Assembly: GCF_016925615.1 (NCBI RefSeq)
Contig: NZ_CP070499.1
Coordinates: 1,860,001 to 1,924,000 of the forward strand
Reading direction: 5' to 3'
Source: Natronosporangium hydrolyticum
GTDB lineage: Bacteria; Actinomycetota; Actinomycetes; Mycobacteriales; Micromonosporaceae
DNA length: 64,000 bases
Position numbers and translations under genes: made by a program. Positions 8,587 through 26,549 of this stretch are shown one piece after another. Every line of letters begins with the position of its first letter. Positions within the stretch are counted from its first letter, which is position 1. A model generated the notes under the pieces. That model had not been told where the DNA came from, did no database searches, and worked only from the letters and a program-made list of their open reading frames with translations.

Positions 8587-9909
8587 ATGGAGGCCCGTTT
8601 GGAGATTATTTACACCCATGTGGGTGGGATAGACGTGCACAAGAAGCAGGTCACGGTGACCGCGCGTACGCCGGACCCGAAGCGGGACAGACGGTGGGAG
8701 ACCACCCGCACGTTTCGTGCTTTCTACGCCGATCTGCTGAAGATGGCCTCGTGGTTGGTAGTGGAGCGGGGGGTCCGGCATGTGGCGATGGAGTCGACCG
8801 GCCCGTACTGGTGGCCGGTGTACTCGGCGTTGCGGGAGGTTGCCGGCCCTGAGCTGACCATTGAGGTCGTCAACGCCGCACACGTCAAAGCGGTTCCGGG
8901 GCGTAAAACCGATGTCAAGGACGCTGCGTGGCTGGCCCAGTTGATGGAGGTGGGTTTGCTGCGGGGCAGCTTTGTGCCCCCGGAACAGGTTCGGGTGATG
9001 CGGGACTGGAGCAGGTACTTGACCAAGCTGACCCAGGAACGTAGCCGGGAGAAGCAGCGGCTGTTGAAGATGTTGGAAGCGGCGGGGATCAAGCTGGACA
9101 ACGTAGCCTCGGACACGTTCGGGGTCTCTGGCCGGTTGATGCTTGAGGCGTTGGTGGCTGGCGAGCGTGATCCGCAGGTGTTGGCGGGGTTGGCTCGTGG
9201 AGTGCTGCGTAACAAGGCTTCTGATCTGCGGCTGGCTTTGGCGGGGCGGTTCACCGCTCATCATGGGGAGATGGTCGGGCTGCACCTTGCCCGTATCGAT
9301 CATCTCGAGCAGATGGTGGGCCAGGTCAAAGACAAGATTGGTCGTCTTGGTGGTGAGCAACCCGGTGGGCTGGTCGCCCCGTTTGCTGCTCAGGCGCGGT
9401 TGTTGATGAGTATCCCCGGTCTGGGTGAACGTGCCGCCACGGTGATCATTTCGGAGATCGGTGTGGATATGGGCAGGTTTCCCACCGGGAAACATTTGGC
9501 TGCCTGGGCTGGGCTGGCTCCGGGTAACAATGAGTCGGCTGGGCGGCGTCGTAGAAGTCGTCACCGTAAAGGCAACAGCCATGTGCAGTCGATCCTCGTG
9601 GAGGCGGCCTTGTCGGTGTCGCGGACCCGGACCAGGCTTGGGGCCCGCTTCCACCGGCTGCACCGCCGTTTCGGCGGTAGAACCAGTCCGGGCGCGGCGA
9701 AGAAGGCTGCCTTCGCTGTGGCGCACACTCTGATCAAGGTCATCTGGAGTGTGCTGAGCACCGGTGTGGCCTATCAGGATCTGGGTCACGACTATTACAC
9801 CCGCCGTCTCGACCCGCACATGCAGACGAAGAAGCTGGTCGCCCAACTGGAGATGCTGTCGGGCAAGAAGATCGTCTTCGTGGACGATGGTGGTGAGGCC
9901 ACCGCCTGA
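8587..9909 (+). CDS. IS110-family transposase (DEDD recombinase)
   Basis: Catalyses RNA-guided insertion and excision of its element. The N-terminal DEDD (RuvC-like) domain shows GGIDVHKKQV (first Asp), AMESTGPYWWPV (Glu) and KTDVKDAAWLAQL (two Asp). The C-terminal Transposase_20 domain shows MSIPGLGERAATVIISEIG, then LAAWAGLAPGNNESAG; the downstream KGNSHVQSILVEAA contains the expected C-terminal serine. At about 440 aa and uninterrupted, it looks active. The start is uncertain: ATG 8587 is used here, but TTG 8572, GTG 8575 or TTG 8602 (after a GGAGG) are possible. Third-position GC is lower than in neighbouring genes, as expected for a recent arrival. Confidence 0.93.
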   Translation: MEARLEIIYTHVGGIDVHKKQVTVTARTPDPKRDRRWETTRTFRAFYADLLKMASWLVVERGVRHVAMESTGPYWWPVYSALREVAGPELTIEVVNAAHVKAVPGRKTDVKDAAWLAQLMEVGLLRGSFVPPEQVRVMRDWSRYLTKLTQERSREKQRLLKMLEAAGIKLDNVASDTFGVSGRLMLEALVAGERDPQVLAGLARGVLRNKASDLRLALAGRFTAHHGEMVGLHLARIDHLEQMVGQVKDKIGRLGGEQPGGLVAPFAAQARLLMSIPGLGERAATVIISEIGVDMGRFPTGKHLAAWAGLAPGNNESAGRRRRSRHRKGNSHVQSILVEAALSVSRTRTRLGARFHRLHRRFGGRTSPGAAKKAAFAVAHTLIKVIWSVLSTGVAYQDLGHDYYTRRLDPHMQTKKLVAQLEMLSGKKIVFVDDGGEATA

Positions 9910-9926
9910 TCCGCCGCCCCATATGG

Positions 9927-10006
9927 GCGGGAAGAGCGCCGACAATGCCGATCTTGCGGCGAAGGTCAGGGCTCAAGCGGCCCGACAACGTGGTCGCTCT
10001 TCCCGC
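9927..10006. repeat. 12-bp perfect inverted repeat downstream of transposase
   Basis: GCGGGAAGAGCG (9927-9938) and its exact reverse complement (9995-10006) flank 56 bases. It directly overlaps the right arm of a smaller CCGCCC/GGGCGG stem (9914-9930). It may be part of the IS110 right end or another member of the local long-hairpin family. The 9910-10329 stretch shows no coding potential that I would support: the plus-strand reading frame through it is the shadow of the protease. Confidence 0.5.
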
Positions 10007-10069
10007 GACACCACAGCTTGCCGCAGCCATCATCGCTTGGCAAGCCCTTCAGCATGCCCACCCACATGA

Positions 10070-10088
10070 TTCGCGGCTTCGCCGCGAA
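10070..10088. terminator. Small perfect hairpin TTCGCGGC-ttc-GCCGCGAA
   Basis: 8-bp perfect arms with a 3-nt loop, in the non-coding gap between the IS110 element and the protease gene. It could stop transcription leaving the transposase. No T tract follows. Confidence 0.4.
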
Positions 10089-10286
10089 GCTGCCGCGCTT
10101 GTGGCTGGGCCCGAGTTTCGTCTCAGAAGGCAGGCCCCCTGAGTCGCGCGTGAGCTGCCCCGACCTGGAGCAACCCGCTGGGTTGCCCGGCCCGGCCGAC
10201 CGACCCGCCGTGCGCGGGCCTCCTGAGTTTGCGCAGGTCAAGGGGCTGGCGGTGGCGACCCCAGTCTTCCCTTGCGGTTGCGTTGT

Positions 10287-10322
10287 CGGTGGCTCCGGTG
10301 GGCGACAACACCGGAGCCACCG
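10287..10322 (-). terminator. Terminator hairpin of the giant protease gene
   Basis: 14-bp perfect arms (10287-10300 and 10309-10322) with an 8-nt loop. The hairpin lies 7 bases beyond the minus-strand stop codon at 10330, the expected place for its terminator. Confidence 0.7.
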
Positions 10323-10329
10323 TGGTGGG

Positions 10330-19848
<9,519 letters not shown>

Positions 19849-20016
19849 GAAGGACGGCCTTTCCGACGCACGACGGGTGAGGCCTCCCCTGACCGATCGT
19901 CATCGTATTCAGCCTGAACAGGCTTAGCACTGCGTCGGATGACCTAATGTTGCTGGATACCCTGTCCTATGTTGCTGGTTCCACTGTCGCGAAGATGATG
20001 ATTGCGAGGTTCGCCG
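19849..20016. promoter_or_regulatory. Divergent promoter region between protease and selD
   Basis: This 168-base gap must hold promoters for both directions. It contains a small inverted pair AGCCTG/CAGGCT (19911-19924). It also contains two direct copies of ATGTTGCTGG (19947-19956 and 19969-19978), 22 bases apart, that is two helical turns, which would suit a dimeric regulator on the selD side. No convincing -35/-10 pair was identified. Confidence 0.4.
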
Positions 20017-21099
20017 ATGGGCGCCATGACCGACTCCGGGTGGCGGTTGACCGAGTTCTCGCCCGGCGCCGGCTGCGCCTGCAAGCTGCCGCTGGGCAAA
20101 CTGGAGGAGCTGCTGGCGGCCGCCGGCGGCGGTCTGGCACCGGCGAGCGGCCGGCTCGCCGCCGGCGGCGAGCTGCTGGTGGGCGCGCGAGAAGGCGACG
20201 ACGCGGCGGTGGTGCGCCTCGACGCCGACCGGGCGCTGGTGTTCACCACCGACTTCTTCACCCCGATCGTGGACGACCCGTACGACTGGGGTCGGATCGC
20301 CGCGGCGAACGCGCTCTCCGATGTCTACGCGATGGGTGGCGCGCCGCTGCTGGCGTTGAACCTTACGGCTTGGCCGTCGGCAACGCTGCCGATGGAGTTG
20401 CTCGCCGAGGTGCTGCGCGGCGCGGCCGAGGTGGTGAGCGATGCCGGTGCCGCGGTGGTGGGCGGGCACACGATCGACGACCCGGGTCCGAAGTACGGGC
20501 TGGCGGTGGTCGGCCTGGCCGAGCCGGGGCGGCTGTTCGCGATCGATCAGCTCGCCGCCGGCGACACGCTGGTGCTGACGAAGCCGCTCGGCACCGGTGT
20601 GATCACCACGGCGTGCAAGCGGGGGGCCGCCAGTTCGGATCAGCTGGCCGGCGCGGTGGCCACGATGGCCACGCTGAACGCGGCGGCGAGCGAGGCCGGG
20701 CGGGCCGCCGGGGTCCGGGCCGCCACCGATGTCACCGGGTTCGGGCTGCTGGGGCACCTGCACCGGATGCTGCGGGCCAGCGGGCTCGCCGCGGCGGTGA
20801 CGGCCGAGCAGGTGCCGCTGCTGCCCGGAGCCCGGGAGCTGGCCGACGGCGGGCACATCTCCGGCGGCACCCGGGCCAACATCGACTATCTGCAGAGCTC
20901 GGTCACGCTGCCGGCGCAGCTGCCGGCAGCGCTGCGGTACCTGCTGCATGATGCGCAGACCTCCGGTGGGCTGCTCTTGGGTGCCCCGGGCGGCGGCGAC
21001 GCGCTGCTCCGTGAGCTGGCCGGCCGGGGGGTGCCGGCCGCCGCCATCGGGCAGGTGCGCGCGGGGGAGCCGGGTCAGATCGTCGTCGAACCGGGGTGA
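20017..21099 (+). CDS. selD: Selenide, water dikinase (selenophosphate synthase)
   Basis: Makes selenophosphate from selenide and ATP, the selenium donor for selenocysteine or selenouridine. The catalytic GC-x-CK motif is present as GCACK (Cys20, Cys22, Lys23; the E. coli equivalents are Cys17 and Lys20), with Cys rather than selenocysteine. The ATP-binding features LANALSDVYAMGG-like, VVGGHTIDDPGPKYG, ATDVTGFGLLGHL and QTSGGLLL follow in the expected order. It is about 360 aa, normal length. ATG 20017 is preferred because GAGG lies 8 bases upstream; TTG 20002 and ATG 20026 are alternatives. Three ABC transporter genes follow. No selA, selB or selenocysteine tRNA is visible in the window. Confidence 0.95.
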   Translation: MGAMTDSGWRLTEFSPGAGCACKLPLGKLEELLAAAGGGLAPASGRLAAGGELLVGAREGDDAAVVRLDADRALVFTTDFFTPIVDDPYDWGRIAAANALSDVYAMGGAPLLALNLTAWPSATLPMELLAEVLRGAAEVVSDAGAAVVGGHTIDDPGPKYGLAVVGLAEPGRLFAIDQLAAGDTLVLTKPLGTGVITTACKRGAASSDQLAGAVATMATLNAAASEAGRAAGVRAATDVTGFGLLGHLHRMLRASGLAAAVTAEQVPLLPGARELADGGHISGGTRANIDYLQSSVTLPAQLPAALRYLLHDAQTSGGLLLGAPGGGDALLRELAGRGVPAAAIGQVRAGEPGQIVVEPG

Positions 21100-21153
21100 C
21101 CCGTCGCCGGGTTGTTACGACAATCCGGACAAATAACCCTATAACCTGTCGGA

Positions 21154-22086
21154 ATGCCTCGAGGTCGCCGGATCACCACGCTGCTCCTGCCGCTGCTGCT
21201 GAACACCGCGCTGGTGCTGGCCGGCGCCGCCGTCGCCGGATGCGGCGCCAGCTCGGCGGAGTCGCCCGCCGAGGTGCCGAACCCGCTCCGGGTCGGGCTG
21301 GTGCCCAACGTGGCGCCCGACGAGCAGCGGGCACGGTACGAGCCGTTCCGCGCCTACCTCGCCGACCGGCTCGCTGTCGACGTGGAGCTGGTCGTGGCGA
21401 CCGACTACGCCGGTGTGGTGGTGGCGCTGGTGAACGGCCAAGTGGACCTCGCCTACGTCGGCGGGCTCACCTACGCCCAGGCGAGGACGCAGGCGCCAGT
21501 GGAGCCGCTGGTCACCGAGGTCGATGAGGCGACCGGCACCGAGTTCTACCACGCGGCGGTGGTGGTGCCCGCGGATTCGCCGCACCAGTCGACCGCCGAC
21601 GTGGTCGAGGCCGGCGGAACCTTCGCGTTCGGGGACGTCAGCTCCACCTCCGGGAGCCTCTATCCCCGACAGATGGTGATCGACGCGGGTGCCCAGTGCC
21701 AGCCCCGCGACCTGTCAGCCTGCCCGCCGCTGCGGTCGGTCGTCTTCACCGGGGGCCACGACGCCGCCGCCCAGGCGGTGCTGCAGGGCAGCGCCGATGC
21801 CGCCGGGGTCGAGCTGCGAATCCTGCGTCGGTTGGAGGCCGAAGGCGCCGTCCCCGCCGGTGCGCTGCGGCCGGTCGAGACCCGCGAGGTGATCGGCTAC
21901 CCGTGGGTGGCGCGGGCGGGGCTTTCCGAGCCGGCGCGAGCCGAGCTGGTACACGTCTTCACCGGGATCGACGATCCGGAGCTGCTGTCGCTGCTACGCG
22001 CCGTCCGGTACACCCCGGTCACCGCAGCGGACTACCAGGAGCTGGAGCAGGCCGCCCAGCAGCTCGGCCTGTTGACGGCGGGCTGA
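21154..22086 (+). CDS. PhnD-like lipoprotein, putative selenium-oxyanion ABC binding protein
   Basis: Extracytoplasmic solute-binding lipoprotein. It has a hydrophobic signal with lipobox VAGC (Cys30), then the PhnD/phosphate-phosphonate binding fold (LRVGLVPNVAPDEQRARYEPFRAYL, DLAYVGGLTYAQA, AFGDVSSTSGSLYP). It lies 54 bases after selD and 2 bases before the ATPase gene. A clade of PhnD-type binding proteins is regularly found beside selD and is annotated as putative selenate transporters; this context suggests the same cargo. Phosphonate remains an alternative, but no phosphonate-breakdown genes are nearby. Confidence 0.82.
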   Translation: MPRGRRITTLLLPLLLNTALVLAGAAVAGCGASSAESPAEVPNPLRVGLVPNVAPDEQRARYEPFRAYLADRLAVDVELVVATDYAGVVVALVNGQVDLAYVGGLTYAQARTQAPVEPLVTEVDEATGTEFYHAAVVVPADSPHQSTADVVEAGGTFAFGDVSSTSGSLYPRQMVIDAGAQCQPRDLSACPPLRSVVFTGGHDAAAQAVLQGSADAAGVELRILRRLEAEGAVPAGALRPVETREVIGYPWVARAGLSEPARAELVHVFTGIDDPELLSLLRAVRYTPVTAADYQELEQAAQQLGLLTAG

Positions 22087-22088
22087 CC

Positions 22089-22847
22089 GTGGAGATTCGA
22101 CTCGACCAGGTCACAGTCGACTTCCCGGCCCGAGCGCTGCGCGCGGTCGATCAGCTGTCGCTGCGGATCGACGTCGGTGAGCAGGTGGCGCTGGTCGGCG
22201 GCTCCGGTGCCGGCAAGACGACGCTGCTCCGGGTGTTGCTGGGGGCGGTAGCTCCGACCGCCGGGTTGGTCACCGTGGGGGGCCGCGACCCGTACCGGAG
22301 CCGTGCCGAGCTGGCCTGGTTGCGCCGCCGCACCGGGCTGATCCGGCAGCGGGACGACCTGGTCCGGGGCGTCTCCGCCCGGCTTAATATTCTGATGGGC
22401 GACGCCGGTCGGTGGCGCCTGCGGGACTGGTTCACCATCGTTCGCGGGGGCATCCCGCACCAGTACCGGCGCCGGCTTCGACACCTGGCCCAGCAGCACG
22501 GCATCGAGCAGCTGCTCGACGCCCCGGTCGACCAGCTCTCCGGTGGCCAGCGGCAACGGGTCGCCCTGCTGCGGGCGTTGTTGCCGACCCCGGCGCTGCT
22601 GCTCGCCGACGAGTGCACCAGCGGGCTCGACCCGGAGCGAGCGGCGGTCGTCATCGGTCAGCTGCGGAGCGCCGGCGCCACCCTGCTGCTGACCACACAC
22701 GACTTGCAGATCGCCCGGCAGTTCCCGCGGATCGTGGCGCTGCGGGACGGCCGGCTGGTGGCCGACGGGCCCAGTCTGGACAGCGCGGCCACCGCCGAGA
22801 TCTACCGGTCACCGGTGGCCGCCGATGGGCCACCGACATCGTGGTGA
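22089..22847 (+). CDS. ABC transporter ATP-binding protein (PhnC-like)
   Basis: Energises the importer. Walker A is GGSGAGKTT (about residues 37-45), the signature is LSGGQRQRVALLRAL, Walker B is LLLADECTSGLD with its catalytic Glu, and the switch His is in TTHD. The GTG start is 2 bases after the binding-protein stop. The 3' end overlaps the permease start as GTGA, so translation is coupled. At 252 aa it has the family's normal size. Substrate is inferred from neighbours only. Confidence 0.9.
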   Translation: MEIRLDQVTVDFPARALRAVDQLSLRIDVGEQVALVGGSGAGKTTLLRVLLGAVAPTAGLVTVGGRDPYRSRAELAWLRRRTGLIRQRDDLVRGVSARLNILMGDAGRWRLRDWFTIVRGGIPHQYRRRLRHLAQQHGIEQLLDAPVDQLSGGQRQRVALLRALLPTPALLLADECTSGLDPERAAVVIGQLRSAGATLLLTTHDLQIARQFPRIVALRDGRLVADGPSLDSAATAEIYRSPVAADGPPTSW

Positions 22848-23641
22848 GCCGACGGCGATGGTGGCGGCTGGCCGCCGCCTCGCTGGTCGTCGCGGTAGTG
22901 GCCTGGTCGCTGGTCGGGACCGGGGTCGGGTTCGGCAGCGTGATCGCCGGCCGAGACGGAGCCGGCCGGATCCTGGCTGGGCTGTTCCCGCCGGCGCTCG
23001 ACCGGCCGCTGCTGGCCCAGGTCGGGCGGGCGAGCATAGAGACCCTGCAGATCGCCGTCGCTTCGCTGGTGCTCGGTGCGGTGCTGGCGGTGCCGCTGGC
23101 GGGGCTGATCGCCGGCAACGTCGCCGCCCCCCGTTGGCTGGCCGGGGCCGCCCGGACCACCGCGACCGTGCTGCGGGGCGTACCAGACCTGCTGTGGGCA
23201 CTGCTCTTCGTCGCCGCCGTCGGGCTCGGCCCGGCCGCCGGGGTGTACGCGATCAGCCTCCACGCCGCCGGCATGTTGGCGAAATTGTGGTCGGAGCAGC
23301 TGGAGGCGGTAGACCCGGCGCCGGTGGAGGCGCTGCGGCTCACCGGGGCCCCGCGCGCTGCGGTGGCATCGCTGGCGATCCTGCCGCAGGCCCGGACGAA
23401 TCTGCTCTCGCAGCTGCTCTACCAGTGGGAGTGCAACGTGCGGGCGTCGGTGATCGTCGGCTTCGTCGGGGCCGGCGGCATCGGGCAGGAGCTGGGGGTG
23501 GCGCTCCGGCTGTTCCGCTACCAGGAGCTGGCCACGTTGATCATCGCGGTGTTGCTGATCATCGCCAGCCAGGACCAGCTCTCGCGGTGGATCCGCGCCC
23601 ACTACGGCGCGGCCAGCCGCCGCCCCGACTGGTGTGGGTGA
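22844..23641 (+). CDS. ABC transporter permease (PhnE-like)
   Basis: Inner-membrane permease of about 265 aa with six hydrophobic segments. It has the PhnE/MetI-type EAA loop, visible as LWSEQLEAVDPAPVEALRLTGA and then SVIVGFVGAGGIGQEL. GTG 22844 overlaps the ATPase stop by 4 bases (GTGA); GTG 22841 is also in frame. It completes a binding protein-ATPase-permease importer next to selD, probably for selenate or selenite. The gene ends only 4 bases from the convergent gatD stop, so the two transcripts must share the terminator region. Confidence 0.87.
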   Translation: MSRRRWWRLAAASLVVAVVAWSLVGTGVGFGSVIAGRDGAGRILAGLFPPALDRPLLAQVGRASIETLQIAVASLVLGAVLAVPLAGLIAGNVAAPRWLAGAARTTATVLRGVPDLLWALLFVAAVGLGPAAGVYAISLHAAGMLAKLWSEQLEAVDPAPVEALRLTGAPRAAVASLAILPQARTNLLSQLLYQWECNVRASVIVGFVGAGGIGQELGVALRLFRYQELATLIIAVLLIIASQDQLSRWIRAHYGAASRRPDWCG

Positions 23642-23645
23642 GTAG

Positions 23646-24377
23646 CTACTGGGGTGTCAGCGCCGCCAGCCGCTCGCCGCGCAGCCGCTCGCTCCACGAA
23701 TCGTCCAGCGGGGCGAGCTGATTGTTGCCGGTGGCCCACCGCAGCAGCAGATCCGCGAGCGCGGGATTGCGCGCCAACGCCGGGCCGTGGCTGTAGGTGC
23801 CCAGCACAGTGCCCCGGAACGCGCCCTCGGTGCTGCCGTCGTTGCCTACGCCGGTGGTCACCTCGGCCAGCGGGTAGACCTCCGGCCCCAGGTGGGTACG
23901 CCCGCCGTGGTTCTCGAAACCGGTAAGCGTCGGCAGCGACAGCCGCGGATCGACCGGCCCCGCCAGCTCGCCGACCGCCCGGGACGGGCCCCGGTCGGAG
24001 CGCAGGTCGAGCAGGCCCAGCCCGGCGTGCTGCTGGTCTTTGGCGTAGAACGACGCCCCGAGCAGTTGGTAGCCGGCGCAGACCGCGAAGATCACCGACC
24101 CGGACTCGACCGCCCGGTGCAGCGCCCCGTCGGTGTTGAGCCGTTGCGCCGCGAGCGACTGGGGGCCGTCCTCACCGCCGCCGAGCAGGTAGATGTCGGC
24201 GTGGCGGGGCAGCGGCTCGGTGGAGCGCACCTCGATCGGCTCGACCGGGATGCCGCGGGCGCGGGCCCGATGGGCGAGGATCAGCAGGTTGCCGCGATCG
24301 CCGTAGGTGGACATCAGGTCCGGGTAGACCCAGACGATCCGCAGCGTCGACTCGCTCGGGGGTAGCTCAGAGGACAC
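23646..24377 (-). CDS. gatD: Lipid II isoglutaminyl synthase, glutaminase subunit
   Basis: Class I glutamine amidotransferase that supplies ammonia to MurT, amidating the alpha-carboxyl of D-Glu in lipid II. It shows the GatD pattern VYPDLMSTYGDRGNLLIL, LLGGGEDGPQ, the catalytic Cys in FAVCAGYQLLG and the catalytic His in GTYSHGP. At 243 aa it is of normal size. The GTG start overlaps the murT 3' end by 11 bases on the same strand, the usual murT-gatD operon. It acts in the cytoplasm on the peptidoglycan precursor. Confidence 0.95.
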   Translation of the reverse strand: MSSELPPSESTLRIVWVYPDLMSTYGDRGNLLILAHRARARGIPVEPIEVRSTEPLPRHADIYLLGGGEDGPQSLAAQRLNTDGALHRAVESGSVIFAVCAGYQLLGASFYAKDQQHAGLGLLDLRSDRGPSRAVGELAGPVDPRLSLPTLTGFENHGGRTHLGPEVYPLAEVTTGVGNDGSTEGAFRGTVLGTYSHGPALARNPALADLLLRWATGNNQLAPLDDSWSERLRGERLAALTPQ

Positions 24378-25665
24378 GATCCAGCTCCGCTCGAATGTCC
24401 TGGAAGGCGGTGTAGTTCGCGATCACCTCCAGCTTGCCCGGCGGCGTCGCCGCCACCGCCGAGGCGAAGCTGGTCACGTGGGTGAACGGCACCTGGTTGA
24501 CCTCCAACCGTACCGCCAGGTCGTACGCCCGGTCCCCGGTGATCATCACCGGCCGGCCCTGTAACGGCGAGAAGTCCACGTCAAACAGCCACGAGGTGTC
24601 CATGCCGTCGGGGCCCCGGGCGTTCACCGACAGCAGGGTCGGGCCGGGCTCGGCCATGTCGAACGCCTCCAACCAGCTGGCCGGGTTTTTGGCAAGCAGC
24701 AGTCGGATCTGTCGACCGTCCCGCTCCACCTGGGCGTACCGGCCGGCGACCGACGCGACCTCGGCGAGTCGGGGCACCGCGTCGGCGGGGCGTACCCCGA
24801 ACCGGGCGGCGACCGCCAACGCGGTGGCGGCGTTGCCGACATTTACCCGCCCCGGCAACGCCAGCCGGACTTCGTACCGGGCATCGTCCGGGCCGATGGC
24901 GGCGTGATCGTCGGCCATCCAGTCCGGCTGTGGCCGCTGCAGCGGGCAGCTGGAGCAGGCCCACTGCTGGCCGCCGTCGGGGGCGTCGCCGACCCGCTGG
25001 ATCGCCGACCCGCACGCCGGGCACACCCAGGAGTCGTCCTGCCAGCGCTGTCCGGCACTGAACCAGGTGACCTCGGAGGCGGAGGAGGCAGCGAAGACCA
25101 CCATCGGATCGTCAGCGTTGGCGACCACATGCACTCGGGGATGGTTGGCGAGCGCATCCCGCCACCGGGTGGCCATCATCGTGACCTCCATCGCCCGGTC
25201 GAGCTGATCGCGGGAGAGGTTGAGTAGCGCCACCACCGCGGGCTCGGTCGCCACCAGCACCTGCGCCAGGTAGTGCTCGTCGACCTCCAGCACCGCGTAC
25301 GGGGTGCGGCCGGCCCGGGCGAGTGCGGAGGTGTGCCCGGTGGGCATATTCGCGCCGAACGAGTTGGTCGCCACCGGCCCGAGCACCCCCATCGCGGCGG
25401 TGGTGAGCCGGGTGGTGGTGGTCTTGCCGTTGGTGCCGGAGACCAGCGCGACTCGGCGGCCGGCGGCGAGGTTGCGGAGCAGATCTGGGTCGATCATGAG
25501 GCCAAGTCGGCCCCCGATGACCGAACCGTCGCCCCGGCCGGTCGCCCTGGAGAGCGCGGCGGCGCCTCGCGACACCGCGCTGGCGAACTTGGTCCGCAGG
25601 GGAAGCCGCTTGTCGGCGATGCGCACCGCCTCGGCGCCCGGGTGGCTGCGTGTCCCGTCACTCAC
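24367..25665 (-). CDS. murT: Lipid II isoglutaminyl synthase, Mur ligase-like subunit
   Basis: ATP-dependent amidating ligase partnered with GatD. The Mur ligase central-domain P-loop is VSGTNGKTTTTRL (about residues 78-90). The family-specific zinc ribbon is present as CPACGS then CSSCP (about 205-235), and VNARGPDGMDTSWLFDV leads into the MurT C-terminal domain. It starts at GTG 25665. Its promoter must lie in the 25666-26447 gap, opposite to the biosynthetic cluster. Confidence 0.95.
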   Translation of the reverse strand: MSDGTRSHPGAEAVRIADKRLPLRTKFASAVSRGAAALSRATGRGDGSVIGGRLGLMIDPDLLRNLAAGRRVALVSGTNGKTTTTRLTTAAMGVLGPVATNSFGANMPTGHTSALARAGRTPYAVLEVDEHYLAQVLVATEPAVVALLNLSRDQLDRAMEVTMMATRWRDALANHPRVHVVANADDPMVVFAASSASEVTWFSAGQRWQDDSWVCPACGSAIQRVGDAPDGGQQWACSSCPLQRPQPDWMADDHAAIGPDDARYEVRLALPGRVNVGNAATALAVAARFGVRPADAVPRLAEVASVAGRYAQVERDGRQIRLLLAKNPASWLEAFDMAEPGPTLLSVNARGPDGMDTSWLFDVDFSPLQGRPVMITGDRAYDLAVRLEVNQVPFTHVTSFASAVAATPPGKLEVIANYTAFQDIRAELDRVL

Positions 25666-25813
25666 GCGGAAAGCCTACCGGCCCGGCCCGGCGGCCGAGC
25701 CGGCCAGCCCCTACCCACCGCCGGCCCCGCTCGGAGCTAGCTCCGGCCCGTCCGGCGCCCCGTCCGTCCCATCACCGTTGGCGCGTTGGCTGGCGACCGG
25801 CCGAGTCGCCGGG

Positions 25814-25864
25814 GAGATCTTGGAGACTTACCGTCCGGAGCGAACGATAAATCTCCAAGATCTC
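25814..25864. repeat. 13-bp perfect hairpin upstream of murT
   Basis: GAGATCTTGGAGA (25814-25826) pairs perfectly with 25852-25864 around a 25-nt loop. It sits between divergent transcription units, so it is not an obvious terminator. It shares the GATCTTG core with the hairpin after leuS. Confidence 0.55.
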
Positions 25865-25865
25865 A

Positions 25866-26447
25866 CACGCAGGCTCCGCCCGGGCAGCTGTCTATTGTGT
25901 TAACTGCTGCAATGGGGATTTTTGCCTAGGCAACTATTTACCGGTCCGGTGTCGGGCCGAGGTCGGCAATTCTGCCTTCATCAATCGATACCGGAGCTTC
26001 GGGAAACAGGGCGCTGCCGACGGTCGGGGTCACCCGGATCGGTGACCTTTGAAAACTAGATCGATTACCTCGCGGTAATCGATGAATAGGTCGCCACGCG
26101 CAAACCGGAAGCGGACGTTCCGGTCAATCGATAGAATTGCATCAGCCGGCGCCTGGGTGGCCGCGGGAGGGCGCTCATGGTCGCTTCGTCTGAAGTGCGC
26201 GAGTTAGCTGTCAGCTAGCGGAGGCTGACTGGCCAGGCTACGATGGACAGGAGTTTTACGCAGGGTAGTCCGTTCGTCTGGTTACCCGCCGGGAACCTGG
26301 TGAATCCACATCAACCGCTATCAGGTGCCAGTCCCGGTGAAACGCCCCTTAATGGTCATAAAGGCGAATTGATAGGGGGCGTTCGCTCGGTCCAACAGGT
26401 CCGCTCAATCCGTTGCGCACCAATGGGTGCAGCAATTCTTGAGTGAG
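25866..26447. promoter_or_regulatory. AT-richer regulatory region before the biosynthetic cluster
   Basis: This gap has visibly lower GC than the surrounding genes and no ORF that I would support. It contains a 10-bp palindrome ATCGATTACC/GGTAATCGAT (26060-26069 with 26074-26083, 4-nt spacer). Two direct copies of TCAATCGATA (25981-25990 and 26124-26133) flank it, so ATCGAT recurs three times within about 150 bases. These are plausible operators for the cluster regulator or for a repressor. The region lies between murT and the first NRPS gene. Confidence 0.5.
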
Positions 26448-26475
26448 TGGACAACTGGCGACCGGCTTGTATACT
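26448..26475 (+). promoter_or_regulatory. Sigma70-like promoter of the NRPS/PKS operon
   Basis: TGGACA (26448-26453) and TATACT (26470-26475) are each one mismatch from the consensus -35 and -10, with a 16-nt spacer. This is the best promoter match seen in the window. Transcription would start near 26482, giving a leader of about 68 nt before GTG 26550. It also argues against the farther upstream GTG 26427 as the start codon. Confidence 0.55.
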
Positions 26476-26549
26476 TCGGCCATCCGTTTCGAAGTCACGG
26501 CGGCACTTTCTGTGCCCCCGTGAGGGCGCGTCTGGGCTTGGAGGTGTTG

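Larger units (their letters stand above)
8365..9930 (+). mobile_element. IS110-family insertion sequence (ends approximate)
   Basis: A single intact DEDD transposase gene is preceded by about 200 bases of structured non-coding DNA and followed by a short tail. This matches the IS110 subgroup, in which the longer non-coding end lies upstream of the gene. IS110 elements lack terminal inverted repeats and make little or no target duplication, so the limits given are estimates: after the 8281-8364 hairpin on the left, near the small CCGCCC/GGGCGG stem (9914-9930) on the right. It lies between the methyltransferase and the giant protease and does not visibly interrupt a gene. Confidence 0.65.

Noticed and set aside
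8350-9945. 531-codon minus-strand frame opposite the transposase
   Set aside because: The plus strand has a complete DEDD transposase; the antisense frame has no recognisable features.
21113-21153. Promoter or operator between selD and the binding-protein gene
   Set aside because: TTGTTA and TATAAC are present but 22 bases apart, and the gap is short enough for simple co-transcription; evidence too weak to list.
26243-26446. 67-codon plus-strand ORF in the pre-cluster regulatory gap (possible RiPP precursor for the LanB protein)
   Set aside because: No ribosome-binding site at suitable spacing, no Cys and no recognisable leader-core layout. It overlaps the predicted promoter region, so chance is more likely.
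26427-26549. N-terminal extension of the first NRPS protein from GTG 26427
   Set aside because: No Shine-Dalgarno, a promoter-like sequence inside it, and the sequence resembles no adenylation-domain N-terminus.
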